This document shows, in pieces, positions 48,865 through 55,586 of a DNA stretch of 55,586 nucleotides. Within the stretch, counting starts at the first letter, position 1; every line of letters begins with the position of its first letter. The notes under the pieces were generated by a model. The model searched no databases. It was not told the DNA's origin and saw only the letters and a list, made by a program, of their open reading frames with translations. The position numbers and the translations under genes are program-made. The stretch comes from a virus, in the IMG/VR virus record IMGVR_UViG_3300042691_031785, positions 1-55,586 of that record. One strand, 5' to 3'.

Positions 48865-49671
48865 ATGGCTTTGAGAAAAAAACAGATACTAGATCCTTTA
48901 TGGATAACTAAGGGAAGCTTCCTCGATCCTGAGTACTTTAGCTATGTTCTCTTAGCCGCGAGCCAAAAATACAAGAAAGACCTTGAGGAGGGTGACCTAC
49001 GATACTTTTATGAGATCTTTTTCCACAGCTTAAACCTCAACAACCTAGCGATAGACGGCAGCCTTTTTGATTCTAAATTACATCCTATTTGGAATAGCGA
49101 TAGATTAAAAAAGATCAAGCAAGAGCTTCGTAATCTCTTTGAGGGAAAGAATGACGTGGTTGAGATCTTTAGAAACGCTAATTATGTCTTCCTAAATCTC
49201 ATACTCGATTACATGGATCAGCAATTATCTGCGCTTGACTTGATGGAGATCTTCTACCTTAACGAAATGATTCATGAGCAAGAAGAGATCTTTATAGTGA
49301 TGAATAGGATGGGTAGCAAAAAATACTCCATCTGGCAGCTCAATGAGGATCCTCGCAAGGATTATGGCTTTTCGTTCAAGAAGATAAAGACTTTTACCAT
49401 AGAGAACCTAAGGGACAACGCTCTAAAGGATAAGATTAGAGAGGAGGATCATCCTGTCCTAAATAGGATGAAAGAGAACACAAACGTGATGTTTGTGGTG
49501 GCAGAGGAACTTGACCCAGGACTCACAGCAAACGTCATAAAGGACACCATACTACTCAATAAGGGAATCGCTAAAGGAATAAGTTTTGAACCCACGATAG
49601 CTGGAGAGCTTTATGGCCTGCTCTCAATGGAGCGTCTCATGCCATTTACCTTAAACCAGTGGATAGATTAG
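48865..49671 (+). CDS. Hypothetical protein, 268 aa
   Basis: 268 residues, the only plus-strand gene in the right part of the window. Helical and soluble (YVLLAASQKYKKDLEEGDLR; LNEMIHEQEEIFIVMNRMG). AATAAATA at 48845-48852, 12 bases before the ATG. It converges on the giant fibre gene with a 4-base overlap. No family recognised; its own late promoter suggests a virion or assembly role. Confidence 0.6.
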   Translation: MALRKKQILDPLWITKGSFLDPEYFSYVLLAASQKYKKDLEEGDLRYFYEIFFHSLNLNNLAIDGSLFDSKLHPIWNSDRLKKIKQELRNLFEGKNDVVEIFRNANYVFLNLILDYMDQQLSALDLMEIFYLNEMIHEQEEIFIVMNRMGSKKYSIWQLNEDPRKDYGFSFKKIKTFTIENLRDNALKDKIREEDHPVLNRMKENTNVMFVVAEELDPGLTANVIKDTILLNKGIAKGISFEPTIAGELYGLLSMERLMPFTLNQWID

Positions 49672-52600
49672 ACCGCTAGGTAATAGCTAAACGTAAAGTA
49701 TATGTCTGTTATAGGGTTTATAAAACTTCCGGAGACTGCCTCTACTAAGACTTGAGACGAATTAAAAGCTGTTATTCTACTAGGGACCCTATCAGCAACT
49801 GCAGGATTGTCATCGTTTGTGTTTGCAAGTCCGAACGCTCCGTATGTTAAGTTTATTAAGCCTAAAGGTACATTTATTCGAGTGGTCGATAGCCCGCTTC
49901 CATTGATGGCTCTCCCTGTACAGTGAACAATATCTCCGACTCTCATAAAAAACATTGTGGTGTCACCTGAACTATAATGTCCGCTTACGAATTGATTTGT
50001 CCCAGCAGTTTGTCCTGGAGCATTTCCAGTCAATATTAAGGCAGGATGATCATTTACTCTTAATTCTCCATCAAGTCTATTGAAACTTGTATCCTTAGCG
50101 AATATTCCATATTTTTCACCAGTTCCAGTCTTATCGACACCTGCCGCATCAACTCGGAATCCATAAAAATTTCGAGCTCCATCTATGTCTAAGTTGGCAG
50201 TTATTTCATAACCAAAGACATCGCCTCCGATACTACTTGCAGGTATTGATCCAGTTGATATCTTTGATCCATAAACTGATCCAGTCGCTTCAGTATATCT
50301 TCCAATAAACAAATTTGATCCTATGATGTCGCCAGAAACAATAGTTCCAGCACCAGCGATTCCTCCTCCCATAAATACGTCAGAACCGATAAAATCGCCT
50401 GAAATATTTACGTTAGAAGCATTTATTCCAATAATATCACTAGTTACTTTAATTCCTGTGAAATCTCCAGTGATGTTTATATCTGAATTTGAGTTAGAAA
50501 TTGCTGTTACTTGGACTCCTGTAAAATCTCCATTGATGTCTATCTCTGCAGAATCAACATTGGCATGAGCATTCACTTGGACCCCATTAAAATCTCCAGT
50601 ATTTGAACCTTCGGGAACCTCGATCTCAAATCCACTTACTGCGTCTGTTGTATCTAATTCCTTAAAATCAGTAGAGAATCCTGAGATGCTAGAAGTAACG
50701 ATTGGGCTGTCTGTGATTATTCCAACTCCATTGTCCACAAATATTCCACCAGGACCAACGTTCAAGGAGTTCTTGACCTGTAAGTTATTCTTGACGTGAG
50801 CGTTTCCTATAACTTGTAGATCAGTGGTTCGAATCGAGCCGATGTTTGCTCCAGGGGACTCAATTCCGTTTAAGTCTATCGTAAGAATCTTAGCATCGGT
50901 TCCGGCTTGTGAGCTAACAACATACGCGTATTTTCCCTGTACAACGAATCGACTAGAGTTTCGTAGAGCGGCTTCTCTGGTCTCACTAACTAATAGCGGA
51001 GAGGATGTATCGCTTATATCGTATACCTGTAAAGCACCAGTTGAATCTGCATAGTTTACTAGGACGTATGCGTATCGCCCTCTTACTACTATATCATTCG
51101 CATAAACTGTTTCTCCAGAGAGTGAAGTTGAGCCAAGAAAGTTACTTGCTCCAGCCACAACTGCGCCTATTGCTGAATTTAATTGCACCACGTAAAGCTT
51201 ACCCTCCCATGCTATGAACACGTCTCTTCCCTGTACAGAGATTGTTCCATACTCGGTCCTAGTTGTGCCTATTGTGAGAGTTTCTAGGAGTTGAGTGTCC
51301 ATTGGAGCAAAAGGAAGTACTCCCACTCCCATGCCACCAGTCGTTTCAATGGTTAAGGAACCAAATCCAGTCGGATCAAATATATCAAATGTTAGAAGCT
51401 CAAGCTTGTGTGTGCTATTCGCAGGTGTCGCTAAGTCCTGATAGTTAGTATACTTCAAAACTATCGCCTTGTTATCAAATATCTTAAAGTCCAAGTACTT
51501 AGATCCAGGCTGAGTGTCCTCGTATGAATCAACTACTACTGGATTTTCAGGATCAATTAGATCCACGGCAGTCAACCTTGCTCTTAATGGAGGCGGAGGA
51601 ACTGTCGTATTGAACCTAGGTCCAGTCGCAGTCGTAGAATTAGTGATCACCCAAGCGTATCTTCCATTCACATGAACCCTATACGCGGCCTCGAGTTCAG
51701 GTTCCTCAATTCTACTTCGTTCTAGTAATCTATTGAATTGAGAATCTGTCTCATAGATAGCAAAGTCATTATCTGCTCCTGTGCTACTTCTATTTGAAAC
51801 AGTCACCAGGTACTTGCCGTATTCTGCGACATCTCGAATCAGACCTAAAAATTTTGGATATTGTTGATTAATATCATCACGATATAAGTGTCCATGTTGA
51901 TCCTCAGCGTCTGCTATTCCAGCAGTTCCAAAATTTCTAGTGCCAGTCTCAGAAAATATTTGTACAGGATTGACTGGGTTAGTGATGTCGTACCTCGCTA
52001 GGACACCGACTGACGATGCAAGTAATGAATTGGATCCACTGGCCAGCCATAACGTGTTTGAACCAATAAATATTCCCTGATGCATGTAGTGACCAACGAC
52101 TGAACCGGAATAGAAGGACTCGTCCTCTAGTATCTCTAATTCGTTAGTGATTAGCTGAACGATGTTTCCGCTAGATTGAAAAAGGTTATCATTAAAGAAG
52201 AATCCATTTAATCCGCTTGAAACATCAAAGAGCGCAAAGTCAGCGTTGCCAGGAGAATAAGGTAAAGTCAAGTCGTTCTCAAGACCCTCCTTAAGACCAA
52301 GGATCAAGCCATTACTTGCAGAAGAAATACTGATTCCGTCTGGAACTACTGGTGGAACGGCTGACTGTTCGATTAGTGCCTCAGCTGCACCTAAGCTGAT
52401 TGTTACTTCTCCTTGTATTGTGGAAAGACCCTCATCGTTATACTTTGGAACCACGAATTCAAACCTACCGTTCTGATCGATGGTTGCAACAGAAGAGTTC
52501 TCAAGTTTGCCTAGTGAAAACCTTGCGATATTCAACCAATAATTTGTGCTGGTCAAGGGAGTGGTTAGGCTCACGTCCTCTTTTAGGAACTTTGCCTTTA

Positions 52601-53336
52601 GGTTGTGCTTAAGCTCACTCATTTCTACCTGGCTCGGACCTACTTGGGTGTTCTCATAGAGCGATCCCATCTCTAGATGGTATCTTCCTTGAGAGATGGA
52701 TGCCCCTTCGTTATGGTTAGAATAGATTGAAAGAAGAGAGTTGAATAATTCTCCAGGATTTGCAGTAAAAGAAAAATTAGCTAGAGCCGAATTAAGTACG
52801 TCCTCATTAAAATTATTTAGAAATAGAGTATCGCTATTTGCTGGGTTCAAGGTTCCTAGGTTGACGTCTAGTTGTGAATCAAGATACGTCTCTCCTCTAC
52901 GATTAAATGTGATGAATCGATCGTCTTCTGGGCTGCTTAAACCGAGCCCTCTTCTAAAAGGAGAAGGAGTCGATGAAAGATAGTTATTCACTATAGTAGA
53001 TATGCTTGCAACTAGAGTCCACGTATCGGTTGCTAGGTCATACTGCCAAACGTTAAATAGAGCAGTGTCTAGATAGAGATCGTTGTCTAATAAGTCAACA
53101 AATCCAGTCAAAGTGTTGGGATCCCCTGAATCCACAAACCACGTAGAACCTCTAAGTCCGGCTGGCCCGACTAATCCCAGTGGTCCAGCAGGTCCCTGTA
53201 TTCCAGAAAGGCCCTGAATTCCAGGCTCTCCGATTCCTAATTCCAAAAGCTTATTGAAATTGAAATTTACTTTGTCTATCGTGATCTCTTGTGAATCGGC
53301 AGGAAAAAGCTCCTTTAAGTTTACTCTAATTGGCAT
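49668..53336 (-). CDS. Giant tail fibre with collagen-like stalk, LVIVD-type propeller and receptor tip
   Basis: 1222 residues. Order: N-terminal attachment (1-35); a collagen-like Gly-X-Y segment (GEPGIQGLSGIQGPAGPLGL) at about 36-64; a long beta region; then about residues 430-840 with LVIVD-type propeller repeats (VHVNGRYAWVITN, VVRGRYAYVLVNYAD, QVYDISDTSSPLLVSE, VVQGKYAYVVSS); then beta-helical rungs (INGDFTGVQV, INITGDFTGIKV, VNISGDFIGSDV); then a C-terminal tip (HYSSGDTTMFFMRVGDIVHC, ending in TFSYYLAV). Such architecture suits a long fibre that recognises the host. The propeller in a phage fibre is unusual. Confidence 0.75.
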   Translation of the reverse strand: MPIRVNLKELFPADSQEITIDKVNFNFNKLLELGIGEPGIQGLSGIQGPAGPLGLVGPAGLRGSTWFVDSGDPNTLTGFVDLLDNDLYLDTALFNVWQYDLATDTWTLVASISTIVNNYLSSTPSPFRRGLGLSSPEDDRFITFNRRGETYLDSQLDVNLGTLNPANSDTLFLNNFNEDVLNSALANFSFTANPGELFNSLLSIYSNHNEGASISQGRYHLEMGSLYENTQVGPSQVEMSELKHNLKAKFLKEDVSLTTPLTSTNYWLNIARFSLGKLENSSVATIDQNGRFEFVVPKYNDEGLSTIQGEVTISLGAAEALIEQSAVPPVVPDGISISSASNGLILGLKEGLENDLTLPYSPGNADFALFDVSSGLNGFFFNDNLFQSSGNIVQLITNELEILEDESFYSGSVVGHYMHQGIFIGSNTLWLASGSNSLLASSVGVLARYDITNPVNPVQIFSETGTRNFGTAGIADAEDQHGHLYRDDINQQYPKFLGLIRDVAEYGKYLVTVSNRSSTGADNDFAIYETDSQFNRLLERSRIEEPELEAAYRVHVNGRYAWVITNSTTATGPRFNTTVPPPPLRARLTAVDLIDPENPVVVDSYEDTQPGSKYLDFKIFDNKAIVLKYTNYQDLATPANSTHKLELLTFDIFDPTGFGSLTIETTGGMGVGVLPFAPMDTQLLETLTIGTTRTEYGTISVQGRDVFIAWEGKLYVVQLNSAIGAVVAGASNFLGSTSLSGETVYANDIVVRGRYAYVLVNYADSTGALQVYDISDTSSPLLVSETREAALRNSSRFVVQGKYAYVVSSQAGTDAKILTIDLNGIESPGANIGSIRTTDLQVIGNAHVKNNLQVKNSLNVGPGGIFVDNGVGIITDSPIVTSSISGFSTDFKELDTTDAVSGFEIEVPEGSNTGDFNGVQVNAHANVDSAEIDINGDFTGVQVTAISNSNSDINITGDFTGIKVTSDIIGINASNVNISGDFIGSDVFMGGGIAGAGTIVSGDIIGSNLFIGRYTEATGSVYGSKISTGSIPASSIGGDVFGYEITANLDIDGARNFYGFRVDAAGVDKTGTGEKYGIFAKDTSFNRLDGELRVNDHPALILTGNAPGQTAGTNQFVSGHYSSGDTTMFFMRVGDIVHCTGRAINGSGLSTTRINVPLGLINLTYGAFGLANTNDDNPAVADRVPSRITAFNSSQVLVEAVSGSFINPITDIYFTFSYYLAV

Positions 53337-53337
53337 C

Positions 53338-55586
53338 TTAGATGAATTTAATTTTTATCTTTGGACTGATTGATAATCCTTTTCCAGGCTTCTTAGTAAA
53401 GCTGAATTTGAGCACCAATCTCTCTCTTTTATTTATTTGCACTGCCTTTAGTATGTCGTAGCCTTGTGCAAAGCGTTGTTGATCGTTTAGGAACACGAAT
53501 TCTATTGAGTTTGGATTAGTTTGGGCTTGAGTCACAGTTGAGGTAAGTGCTGCGTTCTCTTTAAAATAGAACTCGTTTTGATAAGTCTCATATAGTTTCA
53601 AGATATTGATTGAGATGTATTCTCTCACGTAATCTTCAATTGAATTAAAGTTACCTATGTAATCGTTTGAGTTTATTAAAAACTCGTTGAATTTAGCTGA
53701 GATTCCATCCTCAATGAGGAATCGGCTTAGGGCATTAGCGATGTTAATGTATCCTTCAACCAATACTGGTGTTTCTTTTACTACCATCTCTATCTGAGAG
53801 ATGTCAATTGAGCTAAAGTCCTGATTCTCAGCGAGGTTTACAACTTGAAAGTCCTCAAGTTCTATGAACTCAGGGAGAGTGATTAGTTTTGATACAAAAC
53901 ACTCGTCCTCCTCTACTCTAAGTGCACCGGAAACTGGCGCGAATTGACTCTTATTGGAGTATTTAAAATGGAATCCCCAATCCCAGTTTCCTCTCAATAG
54001 GAAATAATCCGATTGACCTATTGCAATCTCGTCTATCCTCTGATATTTAGCGTCGTACGTATCGTCTGATTCTAGATCAAGCACAGCAGAATCTGCCACC
54101 TTTATGTGATTAAAGTTGTTTAGCGTAAAGGAAGTCTCGATGTTTCCATTCAACTTGACGTTGCTTAGGGAAAGATCGGATATTTGATTCTTAGTAAAGG
54201 TAAAGTTAGATTCAAATTGTACTGTATTTCTGATTACTGGTTCGTATTCTCCTTTATATCGATTCAAAGAATATCTCTTAGGGAGTGGAGCTAACTCATA
54301 ATCAAAACCTATGGATTCTATTTGAGAAAACTGAGTCGGAATCCTATCAGTTGGTATGGAGATGGTTTGACTGGTTTTTTCTATGCTGTTCTGATCCAGG
54401 ATCTCCAAATAAAAGTTAGGATCTGTTGTTAAAACAGAGTTTCCGTTCTGGTCTAGCGCGTATGAAAAATACTCAATAAATGAGTCCAGTGAGTTTATGT
54501 ATTGCTTAAACCTTCCGAATGATATTTTTTCTAATAGTTTTTCAAAGTATTTTTCTCCTCCTGAGACTACTCTAAAAGAGTAATAGTTACTTATTAGAGT
54601 GGTAGAACCAGACGGTAAAACGTTATATAGGGTAGTATACGGCAAGACCGGCGAAGTTATGCTCAACCCGATAGTGTTGTCGTAAAGTAGAAACTGTTCG
54701 GCTGACCCTACAATAGGATTTTCATTCTGTGGAGTGGCTCCAACCAAGACGTCTATGAAAAGATCAAAGTTAGAAAGCGAGTCCTTTATCGTGATAAAGG
54801 TTGATTCGTTAGGCTTGGTGACGTCGTCAGTCAAGAAACCTAAGTAATTTGGTGTATTTACGTTCTGTAATCTCTTTATGGTATTATCACCTGGAATGCC
54901 TGCCGCTAGAGAAAGCTTTGATCCCATCTTAATGGTGGAAAAATTATTTAGGATTACGTTGTATTTTTTGTTCTTTAATGCATAGAGTAAGGTATGCGTC
55001 ACGTTCGACACATCATTCGCATCAAATGAGATCCTATAATCTCCATTTATGCTATCAAAAGGAAGAACTGTTCCTAGTTCAGCAACATAGGTGGGATCAG
55101 CATAATTTTGATTGTTTACTGTGGTTAGGGTTGGGGTAGACTGTACCTCTTTCCAATAGTTTTCGATTTCCGTTATCTGACCTATCGCTATCTCAATCAC
55201 GACTAGGATGAACTTAAAGTCCCTATGCTCAATGACTTTATATTTGATAGGCGGCTGATCCTGATCTAAGATTGATTCCTTTACTGGTTTCAGTAAACAG
55301 CTAAATCGGTAGTCCTCAAATCTAGTCGTGGTGTCCTTAGCTAACGGTTTGCCGTCCGCGCCTAGGACATTGGGATCCGTCACGTCCTTTAGAGTCAACT
55401 TAAATCCCTTGAAGAATGCTTCATACTGTCCTGCTCTATTCTTGAAGACTTCAGAATATCTGAATTGTGTGTCTCCCACCTCCTTTCCAACAAAGTTAGG
55501 AGTATAGGTAAAGTAATTGATGAAATAGTCTGGATCTGAAAGCAATGCAGATTCATCGAATGCATCCTCAAAATAAGTAGTGTTTA
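53338..55586 (-). CDS. Large virion protein (N-terminus beyond window)
   Basis: The frame stays open from the stop at 53338 through the right edge, so the true start is outside; an in-frame TTG at 55543-55545 is only an internal codon candidate, since 14 further in-frame codons (reading NTTYFEDAFDESALLS) follow to the edge. At least 748 residues, beta-rich with many Tyr/Phe, style of a baseplate or tail structural protein (GDTQFRYSEVFKNRAGQYEA; SLNRYKGEYEPVIRNTV). It lies one base upstream of the giant fibre gene and may be the protein that carries it. No family named. Confidence 0.6.
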   Translation of the reverse strand, partial: NTTYFEDAFDESALLSDPDYFINYFTYTPNFVGKEVGDTQFRYSEVFKNRAGQYEAFFKGFKLTLKDVTDPNVLGADGKPLAKDTTTRFEDYRFSCLLKPVKESILDQDQPPIKYKVIEHRDFKFILVVIEIAIGQITEIENYWKEVQSTPTLTTVNNQNYADPTYVAELGTVLPFDSINGDYRISFDANDVSNVTHTLLYALKNKKYNVILNNFSTIKMGSKLSLAAGIPGDNTIKRLQNVNTPNYLGFLTDDVTKPNESTFITIKDSLSNFDLFIDVLVGATPQNENPIVGSAEQFLLYDNTIGLSITSPVLPYTTLYNVLPSGSTTLISNYYSFRVVSGGEKYFEKLLEKISFGRFKQYINSLDSFIEYFSYALDQNGNSVLTTDPNFYLEILDQNSIEKTSQTISIPTDRIPTQFSQIESIGFDYELAPLPKRYSLNRYKGEYEPVIRNTVQFESNFTFTKNQISDLSLSNVKLNGNIETSFTLNNFNHIKVADSAVLDLESDDTYDAKYQRIDEIAIGQSDYFLLRGNWDWGFHFKYSNKSQFAPVSGALRVEEDECFVSKLITLPEFIELEDFQVVNLAENQDFSSIDISQIEMVVKETPVLVEGYINIANALSRFLIEDGISAKFNEFLINSNDYIGNFNSIEDYVREYISINILKLYETYQNEFYFKENAALTSTVTQAQTNPNSIEFVFLNDQQRFAQGYDILKAVQINKRERLVLKFSFTKKPGKGLSISPKIKIKFI

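Noticed and set aside
1-55586. tRNA, rRNA, integrase, attachment site or transposon
   Set aside because: Intergenic gaps are almost all under 120 bases and show no cloverleaf, recombinase or terminal repeats; nothing suggests lysogeny or insertion.

Overview
The window looks like the late, virion-building half of a large T4-like myovirus infecting a Bacteroidota host. The T4-like parts are the TerS/TerL terminase pair, a gp6/J-type baseplate wedge, a gp26-type baseplate hub protein, a gp15-type tail sheath stabiliser, several very large fibre/adhesin proteins, and many proteins that begin with a short peptide like the T4 capsid-targeting sequence. The Bacteroidota signals are: leaders without Shine-Dalgarno sites but rich in A; a secreted protein with a type IX secretion (T9SS) style C-terminus; a bS21 ribosomal protein that begins MLII; and a DUF4494-like protein. 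No integrase, tRNA, rRNA, CRISPR array or insertion sequence was seen. The major capsid protein, portal and prohead protease are not in the window.

Layout. 1-3.7 kb (minus strand): small overlapping genes, a metallophosphoesterase and an ATP-dependent DNA ligase. 3.7-10.6 kb (minus): mostly predicted capsid-internal or injected proteins (two acidic paralogues, a two-domain peptidoglycan hydrolase, a Nudix hydrolase, an ATP-grasp-like protein and a large membrane-active-looking protein), with bS21 embedded among them. 10.6-14.3 kb (minus): the T9SS-like secreted protein, a glycosyltransferase-like protein, an MBD4-like DNA glycosylase and an FkbM methyltransferase. 14.4-24.3 kb (minus): large structural genes, the baseplate hub gene, a spanin-like protein and a previously hidden 38-residue lipoprotein. 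24.4-26.7 kb (minus): an operon with an ECF-like sigma factor and three membrane proteins. 26.8-31.4 kb (minus): terminase and baseplate wedge. 31.5-40.7 kb (plus): the fibre/adhesin cassette, with two large 15-residue-repeat adhesins. 40.7-43.4 kb (minus): a sulfotransferase, two glycosyltransferases and a minimal P-loop/nucleotidyltransferase chimera. 43.4-55.6 kb (mostly minus): tail and head-associated proteins and giant fibre proteins, the last one cut by the window edge.

Two signals tie the region together. First, an octamer [G/A/T]ATAAATA, close to the T4 late promoter TATAAATA, lies usually 7-22 bases before the start codon of at least 16 genes on both strands. The sigma factor at 25787-26413 is the obvious candidate to read it. 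Second, at least eight proteins share an N-terminal pattern [STDN][FY]xx[FYW] followed by [IL]xE. This fits targeting into the prohead and cleavage by a gp21-type protease, so a set of enzymes (muramidase/peptidase, Nudix, ATP-grasp-like) may be carried inside the capsid and delivered with the DNA. The bS21 homologue suggests the phage also modifies host ribosomes, and the T9SS-like protein suggests it uses the host's own secretion route to display a protein on the infected cell.

All functions are read from sequence motifs by eye. No database search, structure prediction or alignment program was run.
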